In this document: positions 50,224-59,025 of the stretch, piece by piece | Numbering within the stretch: the first letter of the stretch is position 1 | How the letters are laid out: each line of letters starts with the position of its first letter | Assembly (NCBI GenBank): GCA_017993835.1 | Contig: JAGOLX010000038.1 | Coordinates: 1 to 59,453, forward strand | Source of the DNA: Phycisphaerae bacterium | GTDB lineage: Bacteria; Planctomycetota; Phycisphaerae; Sedimentisphaerales; Anaerobacaceae | DNA: 59,453 nt | Direction: 5' to 3' | Program-made: the position numbers and the translations under genes | The notes under the pieces: generated by a model | What the model saw: the letters and a program-made list of their open reading frames with translations, nothing else | Told to the model about the DNA's origin: nothing | The model's database searches: none

Positions 50224-52710
50224 ATGGTCACTCCAAGTAGATCCCAGACGTATGGCGCAACAGTGTTCTTTTTCCTCTTGGTTATCGTCTCGACCGCCAC
50301 GGCCAAATACAGCGGCGGGAGGGGGGAGCCGAACGACCCCTACCAGATCGCCACGGCTGCCGACCTGATCGCCCTCGGCGAGAACCCCAACGACTACGAC
50401 AAGCATTTCATCCTAAGCGCCGATATCGACCTGGACCCCAACCTGCCCGGCGGCAAGGTCTTCGACAGGGCCGTCATCGCGCCGGATACTGACCCAGCCA
50501 ATTACTGGTCGGTATTCGATGGAAGCTCGTTCACCGGCGTCTTCGACGGCGCCGGGCACACAGTCTCACACCTGACGATCACGGGTGGGAGCTATCTCGG
50601 CCTATTTGGCCAAGTTGGCCAATGGGATGCGCCTGCTGGCGAGATTAGAAACCTTGGGGTCGCAGATGTGAACATATTCAGTTCTGGCAGCTATGTTGGC
50701 GGGCTAGTGGGATCAAATGGCCGATTGTATAGCGATGGTGGTACTATGACACACTGCTATAGTACCGGCTCGGTCAGTGGAGATAAGTCTGTTGGGGGCC
50801 TCGTGGGAAGCAATAGGGGGGAGGTTGCCAACTGCTACAGCACAGGTACGGTCCGCGGAGGCAGCTCTATCGGCGGGCTGTTGGGTGAAAACGGTGGGGA
50901 TGTTATCAACTGCTACAGCAAAAGTACAGTTGTCGGAGATTATGATTCTGTTGGTGGATTGGTCGGCACAAACGGCGGACCCTACCTTGCTCTGTTTCAC
51001 GTTCTTCCCTGCGGTTCTATCATCCAGTGCTATAGCACAGGGGCAGTTACCGGCACGGAGGATGTCGGAGGCCTCGTAGGCGCTAATCCGGGGAATGTTC
51101 TTAATTGCTACAGCACAAGTGCAGTCAGTGCAGATAGTGCTGTCGGCGGGTTGGTCGGCGTGAATTGGGTAATGCCCTATCATGATACTAATGCCACAAT
51201 CGATGGCCGTATTGCCAACTGCTACAGCACTGGTGTGGTCATTGGCAATTCTGATGTCGGTGGTCTTGTGGGAGTTGGAGCTCTATTTTACAGCAACGAA
51301 GACCATGTGATCCGTTCGTTCTGGGACACACAGACCTCGGGCCAGACAACCAGCGACGGCGGTACAGGTTTACCTACTGCCGAGATGCAGACGGCCAGCA
51401 CGTTCCTCGACGCCGGCTGGGACTTAGTGGGCGAGACTGAAAACGGCCCCAATGACGTCTGGAAGATCGTCGAAGGCCAAGTATACCCACTCCTGTCCTG
51501 GCAGAAATACGGCGGCGGAACGGGCGAGCCTAACGATCCCTATCTCATCTACACGGCCGAGCATCTGAACGCCTTCGGGGCCGAGCCGAACGACTACTAC
51601 AAGCACTTCAAGCTCATGGCGGACATCGACCTGTCTGGACATATGTATGACAGGGCTGTAATCCCGGGATTTGGCGGCGTCTTCGACGGAAACGACCACA
51701 TAATCTCGAATCTGACGATCGAAGGTGGAAGTGGCCTGGGTCTATTCGGGCGACTCAAAGGCTACGGCGGCGCTGGCGAGGTCACAAACCTGCGACTGGA
51801 CGCCGTAAAGGTCAGTGGCATGTCGTATGTCGGTGGCCTCGTGGGCTACAACTCGCATGGCAGCATCGTCACAAGCCACAGCAGCGGCTCGGTCACCGGC
51901 GATTTCTTTGTCGGCGGCCTCGTGGGACACAACGAGGGTACTCTCGCCCAGTGCAACAGCACCGGCGTGGTTGACGGCAACGACGATGTCGGCGGCCTCG
52001 TGGGTTGGAACTCGGGCAGCATCGGCACAAGCCACAGCAGCGGCTCGGTCATAGGGAATGACTCTGTCGGTGGCCTTGCGGGCACAAGCAGTGGGGAGGT
52101 TACCGACTGCTTTAGCACGAGTACGGTTAGTGGAGGTGACCGCGTTGGTGGGTTGATTGGTAGGGGCTACATGTTCGCGCGTTATGGACTTCATCGCGGC
52201 ATTGTGGACCGCTGCTACAGTACCGGTACGGTCGAAGGTTCTTGGGGTGTTGGTGGGCTCGTGGGAGGGAATGGAGGGGAGGTTACCTGCTGCTACAGTA
52301 CGAGTACCGTCAATGGAGACGGCGATGTGGGTGGCCTGGTCGGTATGAATTGGGGAAGCTACACCTTCGGCGTTCCACACTTTTTCACCGGACTTATCGC
52401 CCAATGCTACAGCACCGGCTCGGTCAGCGGAAACGACGATGTCGGCGGTCTTGTGGGATCGAATACGGACGTGTATTATGGTGATGAAGGCGCCGTGAGC
52501 TACAGTTTCTGGGACATCGAAACATCGGGGCAGGCAGCCAGTGCCGCCGGCACAGGCAAGACCACAGCCGAGATGCAGACGGCCGCGACCTTCCTCGACG
52601 CCGGCTGGGACTTCGTGGGCGAGACGGCCAACGGGACCGAGGACATCTGGTGGATCAACGAAGGGAAGGACTATCCGAGATTGTGGTGGGAGCTGATTCC
52701 TGAGAATTGA
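50224..52710 (+). CDS. Secreted GLUG-repeat protein, adhesin-like
   Basis: The product has 828 residues. ATG 50224 has a GGAGG site; the open frame extends upstream through repeat DNA and is not used. The signal peptide is residues 1-27 (ATVFFFLLVIVSTATA). The protein consists of two halves, each opening with a (G/E)PNDPYxIxTAxxLxAxGxxPNDYxKHF block (residues about 33 and about 434) and each closing with a FWDxxTSGQxxSxxGTG...AEMQTAxTFLDAGWDxVGE block. Between them are many GLUG repeats of the form VGGLVGxNxGxVxNCYSTGxVxG, which build a beta-helix-like rod. GLUG proteins act as surface adhesins in some bacteria. The second half appears to be a duplication of the first. Confidence 0.9.
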   Translation: MVTPSRSQTYGATVFFFLLVIVSTATAKYSGGRGEPNDPYQIATAADLIALGENPNDYDKHFILSADIDLDPNLPGGKVFDRAVIAPDTDPANYWSVFDGSSFTGVFDGAGHTVSHLTITGGSYLGLFGQVGQWDAPAGEIRNLGVADVNIFSSGSYVGGLVGSNGRLYSDGGTMTHCYSTGSVSGDKSVGGLVGSNRGEVANCYSTGTVRGGSSIGGLLGENGGDVINCYSKSTVVGDYDSVGGLVGTNGGPYLALFHVLPCGSIIQCYSTGAVTGTEDVGGLVGANPGNVLNCYSTSAVSADSAVGGLVGVNWVMPYHDTNATIDGRIANCYSTGVVIGNSDVGGLVGVGALFYSNEDHVIRSFWDTQTSGQTTSDGGTGLPTAEMQTASTFLDAGWDLVGETENGPNDVWKIVEGQVYPLLSWQKYGGGTGEPNDPYLIYTAEHLNAFGAEPNDYYKHFKLMADIDLSGHMYDRAVIPGFGGVFDGNDHIISNLTIEGGSGLGLFGRLKGYGGAGEVTNLRLDAVKVSGMSYVGGLVGYNSHGSIVTSHSSGSVTGDFFVGGLVGHNEGTLAQCNSTGVVDGNDDVGGLVGWNSGSIGTSHSSGSVIGNDSVGGLAGTSSGEVTDCFSTSTVSGGDRVGGLIGRGYMFARYGLHRGIVDRCYSTGTVEGSWGVGGLVGGNGGEVTCCYSTSTVNGDGDVGGLVGMNWGSYTFGVPHFFTGLIAQCYSTGSVSGNDDVGGLVGSNTDVYYGDEGAVSYSFWDIETSGQAASAAGTGKTTAEMQTAATFLDAGWDFVGETANGTEDIWWINEGKDYPRLWWELIPEN

Positions 52711-52755
52711 CAAAGCCCGTCCTATACGAGCCGGGTCCGCAGCCGCGTCTCTGAC

Positions 52756-53055
52756 TCAGGGAAGACGTTGACGCCACTTGTCCGGATCTCTTGCGGTGTG
52801 CATGACGGCATAGACAACCACCGTGGGCGTTGCGTACTCATAGAAGACCGCGTAGGGGAATCGACGCACCAATCCTCGCCGATACTGTTGATGTACGACA
52901 GGGTGCATCTCAGGCAATCGGCAGATCGCGGCAATGCAGGCGTCGACACAAGTCAGGAGTTCTTCTCCCAGGCCGGTCCGCCGCGATTCATACCACGCGG
53001 AAGCCTCCGCGAGATCCTCCACGACTTCCGGCGCGATGACCAACTCAGCGGCCAT
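52756..53055 (-). CDS. ParE/RelE-family toxin
   Basis: The product has 99 residues with the plasmid-stabilisation fold: LVIAPEVVEDLAEASAWYESRRTGLGEELLT at the start and RRFPYAVFYEYATPTVVVYAVMHTARDPDKW at the end. ParE members poison gyrase and RelE members cut mRNA; these two cannot be separated here, though the WYE...GLGEEL pattern favours ParE. The start overlaps the antitoxin gene by 11 bases, the usual coupled arrangement. Confidence 0.88.
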   Translation of the reverse strand: MAAELVIAPEVVEDLAEASAWYESRRTGLGEELLTCVDACIAAICRLPEMHPVVHQQYRRGLVRRFPYAVFYEYATPTVVVYAVMHTARDPDKWRQRLP

Positions 53056-53275
53056 GGCGGTCCCGAACCCTGCGTCTAACCTCTTCCCATGTCAGTCCTG
53101 AGGCAGGGTTTTTCATCAGGTTCGCCTTCCTCCGCGCCAATTCCTCCTTTTGCCAGTCGTGGACCGGTATGGCCTCCGGAGTTGCTGCAAGATCATCCCA
53201 CAAATCCTGTACGAGTTGAAGCTTCTCTGCCGGGCTCAGGTCAAAGATGGAGGTTGCCGGATTCACCGATATCAC
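53045..53275 (-). CDS. Addiction-module antitoxin (TIGR02574-type)
   Basis: The product has 76 residues: FDLSPAEKLQLVQDLWDDLAATPEAIPVHDWQKEELARRKANLMKNPASGLTWEEVRRRV is the standard putative addiction-module component normally paired with ParE/RelE toxins. The 53275 start is a GTG. An in-frame GTG three codons later (53266) is better spaced from AGGAG. A TATAAT lies just upstream, so the transcript would have a very short leader. Confidence 0.88.
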   Translation of the reverse strand: MISVNPATSIFDLSPAEKLQLVQDLWDDLAATPEAIPVHDWQKEELARRKANLMKNPASGLTWEEVRRRVRDRHGR

Positions 53276-53437
53276 TCCTGCATTATACTGTCAGTCTAGC
53301 CGACACATGCTTGATGGTCAACGAGAAAGCCCGCGCCACTTCTCCAACACTCTTTCAGACGAGGCGGGTCCGCAGACCTGCCTTCGCCGGAAGAACCTGC
53401 CTCTCATCCGCTGAGACGAACAGTTCCTCCCCGCAGT

Positions 53438-54142
53438 TCACCCCCTTCGGATGCGGCGGCGCCCCGCCTTTGCCGGCTCCTTCCGCGGCCGGCCCACCGG
53501 CAACGGCCGGACCCGCCGGCCCAGCAGCGTCTCCAGCTTGCTCACGAACCCATCGCTGCCCAGCGGCCTGCCCGTATGCGTCCGCAGACGGATTTTCGCC
53601 ATCTCGTCCTGCGTCAACCCCTCCGCCAGTTCCTTGCGCCAGCCCTGTGCGGAGAACTGCTTGTACCACCACGCGAGGTTCAGCAGTTCGGATTGGGCCC
53701 TCTCATCCGTATGGGCCGTCGCACTGGACCACTCGTACGTCCACGCCCGCCGGCACAGCCTCGCCCGCACCGGATTGAGCTCGATGTACTTCATCGCCTG
53801 CCACAGGTGCCGCCCGTCGAGGGCACAGGAATGGAAGCGACCCTGCCAGAGGTGCCCCGACCGCTTGTGAAAGCGATTGATGTACTGGCTGTAGAGGACG
53901 TGGGTCCGCCCGATCCCCTTGGCCAGGGAATCCTCCGCATGGGGGATCGCGACGATGTGCACGTGGTCGGTCATCAGGCAGTAGCCCAGGATCTCCAGGC
54001 CGTACTTGCCCGCCTGTGCCTGGAGGATCTCCAAGTACACCCGCCGGTCGTCATCGACCATGAAGACCGGCTCGCGGTTGTTCCCGCATTGGGTGATGTG
54101 GTGGGCACATCCAACGGCAATAGCTCGGGCCATTCTGGGCAT
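53438..54142 (-). CDS. REP-associated tyrosine transposase (Y1_Tnp family), second copy
   Basis: The product has 234 residues. The N-terminus is PRMARAIAVGCAHHITQCGNNREPVF, the HUH motif is MTDHVHIVAIP, and the conserved blocks INRFHKRSGHLWQGRFHSCALD and MKYIELNPVRARL follow. It belongs to a different branch from the transposase at 41523-42497: it is shorter, with a basic C-terminal tail (RPRKEPAKAGRRRIRRG). No clear inverted repeats were seen at its ends. The 10-bp tandem array at 54204-54249 lies upstream of its start. Confidence 0.9.
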   Translation of the reverse strand: MPRMARAIAVGCAHHITQCGNNREPVFMVDDDRRVYLEILQAQAGKYGLEILGYCLMTDHVHIVAIPHAEDSLAKGIGRTHVLYSQYINRFHKRSGHLWQGRFHSCALDGRHLWQAMKYIELNPVRARLCRRAWTYEWSSATAHTDERAQSELLNLAWWYKQFSAQGWRKELAEGLTQDEMAKIRLRTHTGRPLGSDGFVSKLETLLGRRVRPLPVGRPRKEPAKAGRRRIRRG

Positions 54143-54203
54143 GGTACCACTCTACAGCCTCACCCCACCCCTTGTCAACCACAAAAAACGGTAGTTGTCC
54201 CCA

Positions 54204-54249
54204 GTACCCAGTACCCCCCAGTACCCCCCAGTACCCCCCAGTACCCCAG
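54204..54249. repeat. 10-bp tandem repeat array (GTACCCCCCA)
   Basis: Three exact GTACCCCCCA units (54211-54240) flanked by the shorter GTACCCA and the variant GTACCCCAGC. It is a short tandem repeat between the second RAYT gene and the GH89 block, not a CRISPR (no spacers). Confidence 0.85.
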
Positions 54250-54401
54250 CGTCGCCTTCCCTTCACCATGTTCCTGGTCCAAGGCGAAAAATCCCAGGGG
54301 CCTGGGGACAGAACCCCCAGGCTCCCGAGCACCACTATGCTATCGAATCGCTCGTGCCATCTCCGAAGGCCCGTGTTGCGCTTCACATGTTAATGCGCCT
54401 T
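54247..54401 (+). repeat. 155-bp direct repeat flanking the GH89 gene, left copy
   Basis: It begins CAGCGTCGCCTTCC, contains GTTCCTGGTCCAAGGCGAA and ATCGCTCGTGCCATCT, and ends TTCACATGTTAATGCGCCTT. The same sequence with scattered differences and equal length occurs at 57221-57375. Its end abuts the GH89 stop codon (54400-54402). Confidence 0.85.
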
Positions 54402-57003
54402 ACTTCTCAAAGGCCATTACTTCCACCAGGTGTCGGCCGGCGTTCGCGGAGTTGTGTGTTTGCGTCACCCGGATGTATCGCACGGGTCGAGGCTTGAAAC
54501 GGCATGCGTATCCTTCCCTTGTGGAGAGTTCCCTGTTGTTCGTCATGTCGGCAACTACATCCCATACTTTTCCGTCAGCGGAGGTTTCCACGGTAAAACC
54601 ATAGTAGCGTTCGTCCCCGAAGAAGCCCACAACGACGACTTGGCCGACCGTGGCAGGTTCAAGAAGATCGACCTGCCACCACGCGTCGCCGGGATGTTGG
54701 AGTACATCGGTAGCCCAATAGCTATTCGGACTGTCGCTCTGTCCGTCGTTAGCCAAGTGTGCTGGATAGCCCGGCAGCACATGCGAGCAGGTCGCTGGCT
54801 TGCCCGTGGTCAGGCTGGGCGCATTGGGTCTGAGAGCCTCCTGGTATTTCTCCCACAGTCGGCGGGCCACTGCCACGCTATCGCCGCTTGGCTGCGTGGG
54901 ATACGTTTCCTGTCCGTCCGACCATTTGACCATCCACTGTCGCAGCTTCCGGCCGAATGCTTCCTCATCAAAGGGCTCTCCTCCCGCAAGCGACTTACCG
55001 ACTTCGCCCAAATACCATTCCCATCGTTTCAGATAGTAGCCGGTCAACATGCCGGACCAGAGCTTGCGCGCATAGTCATCGATCTGCGGACCCTGTCCCC
55101 ACAGCGTCAGTACACGTCGCGCATTCCACTGAAGGACATGTCGTTCCTCATCGCTGATCCCCCACCGTTTTGCATCTTCCAGCCAGCACCCCAGAAGGAA
55201 CTCCTTGCGTGTGGCCAGGAGTTCATCCACGTCGCGAATCAACTCCAGAAACCGCTCGGCACTCTCCCTGAATCCCGGCACGTTCCTGGCCTTGTAAGCG
55301 ACGACAATATCGCTGTACAATTGGGCCGCATGATTGACCAATACTTGGCGGGCCACGTTGACCAAATCAAAACGGTACGTATCAACCTGCCCCAGTGAAT
55401 CCGATGCCTGAGCCAGATCGTGCCAGGCTTGGGCCAAACGCACGTTGCTGTACGACGCACCCGCATCTGCGTCGTTGAGAGTCGGCGCCCGTTCAATGAT
55501 AGAATCGCCATGATTCTGGCTATTGAATACTGTGTTCTGGAGGACGTGCCAGGCGCGTCGGACATCAGGATGAGGTTGGCCATAGCGGTAGTGTGCGTAC
55601 TCCTCGATCCACTTGTCCGGATCGAGAGGTACATCCTCCCAGGCCATCTGGAACATCAGATCATAGGTCACGGGGTTGCAGTCGAGCGCTTCGTTGACAA
55701 ATCCAAGCCCAATCAGGTGGCCGCCGTTTGGATCGTGACGAGCGGAGATCAGGCCCCGGTTATTCTCATTCAGCGCCCCTCCCAGGCGGACGGCGCCGCC
55801 AAAGGTCTGCACGTTGCACCACAGCCAGGGCTTGCCCAAAAAGGCATCGGTCTGACTCCACATGGGTGTCGATTCGCAGAACAGATCCAGCAAGAGCATA
55901 CGTTCGTCCGGGATGGCATTGAGAAAGGCCTGGAGGCGGGGCTGTGTCCAAAAACTCCGTTGGTTCATGAACGCCCATCCCTGCAATACCCAGACGGCCT
56001 GTTCATCGCTCTGAGCCATACCGCGATAGATGGCCTGGCTCAGAGCGCTCAGATACGGGAGATCACCTTTCGGGGGCACCATTTCGATGAAGGTATCAGC
56101 CGCATAGAGGTGGTCCGTGCCGAAGCGTTTGAATTGCTCCTCGTGCCATAGGCGTGCAATCTGTTCAAATCGGGCATCAAGGGGATCCAGAAGTGACGTC
56201 TCCCATTCAACCCAGTGCACAGTGTGCACCGTCGCGTCTGGATACTTCTGCGTGATTGCAGCCGGCACATGACCGGTGAACCCCTGAAGCACGGGCGTCA
56301 TGTCCAGTTCCCGCTGCCGCGCAAGGATTCTCTTCTGGAGTTCTTCGTGTCGGTCGATCCAGTGTTGGCTCAGGGGGCCGCCCCACCCATCCAGGCAACC
56401 CATCCACTGAAAAGGCAGATAAGGAGGGCCGGCAAGATACTCGGTTATTTCTCCATCACTCATGCCCAAGCGACGACACACGGCCTGCCATACTGCCTCT
56501 TGGCCGGTGATAGCCAGGGGCGTATTCACGCCGTTCAGGGCCATCCAGTCGATGAGCCGTTCCCACTGGCTGAAATCCCACCACGGCAATGAATAGCCGA
56601 AGCAACAATAGTTCAAAAAGTAGCGGCGCCGTGCCCAAGCCGTGCGCCGGATCTTCTGTTCCACCAGTGGCAAGGGATCGGGCAGAGCAAGCTGGCTGCC
56701 ACACCAGGAAACGTGACAATGACAGTAGTTCTTGAGATACCAGTTCAATCCCATGGCCAGAGACACCGCATTGTTGCCGCGGATGGTCACCTTCCCTGGG
56801 GAGGTCTCAACCTCGAAGACGTCCCTCCCGTCATCTGGCGGGATCACCGCGAACCCAAACGCGTCCCCGTGCTGATATGTCGGCAACAGCCGATTCAGCA
56901 GAGCTTGGGCCGCTTTGACAGATGGGTCTACCGTACTGCCCAATGTGGATGTAACATGGATTAGCAGGAGAAGGAGAAGCGTCTTATGCAGTCGCATCGT
57001 CAT
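54400..57003 (-). CDS. GH89 alpha-N-acetylglucosaminidase with C-terminal discoidin domain
   Basis: It removes terminal alpha-linked GlcNAc from glycans. The product has 867 residues with a signal peptide (residues 1-22, LLLLLLIHVTSTLG). The NAGLU N-terminal domain (about 27-110, including AVSLAMGLNWYLKNYCHCH) precedes the barrel: RRRYFLNYCCFGYSLPWWDFSQWERLIDWMALNGVNTPLA. By comparison with human NAGLU, the acid/base Glu lies in DTFIEMVPPKGDLPYL (near residue 307) and the nucleophile in GLGFVNEALDCNPV (near residue 437). The helical C-terminal NAGLU domain follows, and from about 725 an F5/8 type C domain (ATCSHVLPGYPAHLANDGQS...YWQVDL-like WWQVDLLEPATVGQVVV). The gene is an isolated unit bounded on both sides by 155-bp direct repeats. 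Base use is somewhat less GC-rich than the neighbours. Confidence 0.92.
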   Translation of the reverse strand: MTMRLHKTLLLLLLIHVTSTLGSTVDPSVKAAQALLNRLLPTYQHGDAFGFAVIPPDDGRDVFEVETSPGKVTIRGNNAVSLAMGLNWYLKNYCHCHVSWCGSQLALPDPLPLVEQKIRRTAWARRRYFLNYCCFGYSLPWWDFSQWERLIDWMALNGVNTPLAITGQEAVWQAVCRRLGMSDGEITEYLAGPPYLPFQWMGCLDGWGGPLSQHWIDRHEELQKRILARQRELDMTPVLQGFTGHVPAAITQKYPDATVHTVHWVEWETSLLDPLDARFEQIARLWHEEQFKRFGTDHLYAADTFIEMVPPKGDLPYLSALSQAIYRGMAQSDEQAVWVLQGWAFMNQRSFWTQPRLQAFLNAIPDERMLLLDLFCESTPMWSQTDAFLGKPWLWCNVQTFGGAVRLGGALNENNRGLISARHDPNGGHLIGLGFVNEALDCNPVTYDLMFQMAWEDVPLDPDKWIEEYAHYRYGQPHPDVRRAWHVLQNTVFNSQNHGDSIIERAPTLNDADAGASYSNVRLAQAWHDLAQASDSLGQVDTYRFDLVNVARQVLVNHAAQLYSDIVVAYKARNVPGFRESAERFLELIRDVDELLATRKEFLLGCWLEDAKRWGISDEERHVLQWNARRVLTLWGQGPQIDDYARKLWSGMLTGYYLKRWEWYLGEVGKSLAGGEPFDEEAFGRKLRQWMVKWSDGQETYPTQPSGDSVAVARRLWEKYQEALRPNAPSLTTGKPATCSHVLPGYPAHLANDGQSDSPNSYWATDVLQHPGDAWWQVDLLEPATVGQVVVVGFFGDERYYGFTVETSADGKVWDVVADMTNNRELSTREGYACRFKPRPVRYIRVTQTHNSANAGRHLVEVMAFEK

Positions 57004-57220
57004 TGGTACTCCAGAGGCTATTCGTTTCTTGTCTGCTCACGGCCTTCCTTTCTTGATTCATCGTCGACAAGCATGTTAACCATACCTCGCACGGATGACC
57101 ATCCAAATTGATAAGCAGTCTACCCTCCGAATGTCCCTCGCTGGGGAAACTGAGGACAACTACTTCTCTTTGGACGTCGCACTGTCGCGGCCCGGGGACG
57201 TGGGCGACATGGTCGGCACC

Positions 57221-57375
57221 CAGCGGCGCCTTCCGTTCACCACGTTCCTGGTCCAAGGCGAAGAATCCCCAGGGCCTGGCGACGGCATCCCCAGTCTCAT
57301 CAAGCTCGCTGTGCTATCGGATCGCTCGTGCCATCTCTGAACGCCCATGTTGCGGTTCACATGTTAATGCACCTT
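57221..57375 (+). repeat. 155-bp direct repeat flanking the GH89 gene, right copy
   Basis: Same orientation and length as 54247-54401; it begins CAGCGGCGCCTTCC and ends TTCACATGTTAATGCACCTT. The stretch 57004-57220 between the GH89 start and this repeat holds no gene. Confidence 0.85.
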
Positions 57376-57381
57376 TTGCAC

Positions 57382-57411
57382 TTGAATTCGCCGTCGGAAT
57401 GGCGGTATACT
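57382..57411 (+). promoter_or_regulatory. Promoter of the poly-chagasin gene
   Basis: TTGAAT (57382-57387), 18 bases, TATACT (57406-57411), about 70 bases before the ATG. It begins directly after the right 155-bp repeat. Confidence 0.55.
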
Positions 57412-57483
57412 CATGCGTTAGGAAGCTGAAAATCCTGACGGGCAGAAGGCATATGAGAACTAACGGACAAAAGGAGGTTTACC

Positions 57484-59025
57484 ATGTGTAGATCATCATT
57501 CCTCATCGTTCTGTGTGTTCTGGCCGTGGGCCATTCATCTCTCCTGTACGCCGACAGCCAGGAGGAGGTGACGGCGGTCGTAGGCGAAGAGTTCACCGTC
57601 GCGCTGGCGTCGAATCCCAGCACGGGCTACAGCTGGTCCCTGGCCGGGTCCCTGCCGAGCTGGCTGGTGCAGGTCGACAAAACCTACATCGCCGACAACC
57701 CCGGGATGATCGGCGGGGGCGGCACGGAGTACTGGACGTTCCGAGCCACAGGTGCCGGCAGCACGACGTTGACCTTTCAGTACATGCAACCCTGGGTCGG
57801 CACGCCTATCGAAGAGCACATTGTCCTAGTCACCGCCCAAACCCCGACCGATACAGAGAAGATCGACGTGATCGTAGGCAAAGAGTTTACGGTCGCACTG
57901 GCGTCGAATCCCAGCACGGGTTATGGCTGGTCCCTGGCCGGGTCCCTGCCGAGTTGGCTGGTGCAGGTCGACAAGACCTACGTCGCCGACAACCCCGGGG
58001 TGATCGGCGGGGGCGGCACGGAGTGCTGGACGTTCCGAGCCACAGGTCCCGGCAGCACGACGTTGACCTTTCAGTACATGCAACCCTGGGTCGGCACGCC
58101 TATCGAAGAGCACGTTGTCCTAGTCACCGCCCAAACCCCGACCGATACAGAGAAGATCGACGTGATCGTAGGCGAAGAGTTTACGGTCGCACTGGCGTCG
58201 AATCCCAGCACGGGCTACAACTGGTCCCTGGCCGCGTCCCTGCCGAGTTGGCTGGTGCAAGTCGACAAAACCTACGTCGCCGACAACCCCGGGATGATCG
58301 GCGGGGGCGGCACGGAGTACTGGACGTTCCGAGCCACAGGTGCCGGCAGCACGACTCTGACCTTCCAGTATGAGCGTCCATGGGAAGGCACGCCCATTCA
58401 AATACACATTTGCCGCGTCGCCGCCAGTCCGCTGACGAACGCGCAGAACATCTTCGTGGCGGCAGGCGAGGACTTCACAGTCGCACTGGCGTCGAATCCC
58501 AGCACGGGGTATTCCTGGGCTCTGGCCCAATCCCTGCCGAGCTGGCTGGTGCAAGTCGATAAGACCCACGTCACCACCAACCCAGGGGTTACTGGCGGCG
58601 GCGGCACAGAGTATTGGAAGTTCCGGGCCGACACAGCCGGCAGCACGACTCTGACCTTCCAGTACAAGCGTCCATGGGAAGGCACGCCCGTCAAGGTACG
58701 CGTCTGTGAGGTTACCGCCATATCGCCGACCGACGCGGAGAACCTCTTCGTGGTGGCAGGCGAAGATTTCACAGTGGCACTTGCGTCAAATCCCAGCACG
58801 GGGTATTCCTGGGCCTTGGCCCAGTCCCTGCCGAGCTGGCTCGTGCAAGTCGATAAGACCTACGTCGCTACCAACCCGGGGGTGATCGGCGGCGGCGGTA
58901 CAGAACACTGGACATTCTGGGCCACGGCGGCCGGAAACGCGGCTCTGATATTCCAGTATGAGCGTCCCTCGGGAGGTACACCCCTCAAGGTACACGTCTG
59001 CAAGCTCACCGCCGCAGAGCAATAG
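57484..59025 (+). CDS. Secreted protein of five tandem chagasin-type (I42) cysteine protease inhibitor domains
   Basis: The product has 513 residues; ATG 57484 follows AAGGAGG. Signal peptide 1-23 (FLIVLCVLAVGHSSLLYA). The rest is five repeats of about 98 residues (starting near 27, 122, 220, 318 and 416). Each has the chagasin loop motifs: NPSTGY(S/G/N)W for loop L2, GGGGTE(Y/C/H)W for L4, and a PW-type L6. L6 is QPWVG in domains 1-2, RPWEG in 3-4 and RPSGG in 5. In chagasin these three loops block the active site of papain-like proteases. Domains 1-3 are nearly identical at DNA level (period 294 bases), indicating recent duplication. Likely an extracellular multi-headed inhibitor. Confidence 0.88.
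   Translation: MCRSSFLIVLCVLAVGHSSLLYADSQEEVTAVVGEEFTVALASNPSTGYSWSLAGSLPSWLVQVDKTYIADNPGMIGGGGTEYWTFRATGAGSTTLTFQYMQPWVGTPIEEHIVLVTAQTPTDTEKIDVIVGKEFTVALASNPSTGYGWSLAGSLPSWLVQVDKTYVADNPGVIGGGGTECWTFRATGPGSTTLTFQYMQPWVGTPIEEHVVLVTAQTPTDTEKIDVIVGEEFTVALASNPSTGYNWSLAASLPSWLVQVDKTYVADNPGMIGGGGTEYWTFRATGAGSTTLTFQYERPWEGTPIQIHICRVAASPLTNAQNIFVAAGEDFTVALASNPSTGYSWALAQSLPSWLVQVDKTHVTTNPGVTGGGGTEYWKFRADTAGSTTLTFQYKRPWEGTPVKVRVCEVTAISPTDAENLFVVAGEDFTVALASNPSTGYSWALAQSLPSWLVQVDKTYVATNPGVIGGGGTEHWTFWATAAGNAALIFQYERPSGGTPLKVHVCKLTAAEQ

Noticed and set aside
54204-54249. Possible CRISPR-like array
   Set aside because: The units are 10 bases and contiguous, without spacers; a simple tandem repeat.
57095-57340. 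81-codon + strand frame in the GH89-chagasin gap
   Set aside because: It runs through the 155-bp repeat, has no ribosome site and no recognisable sequence.
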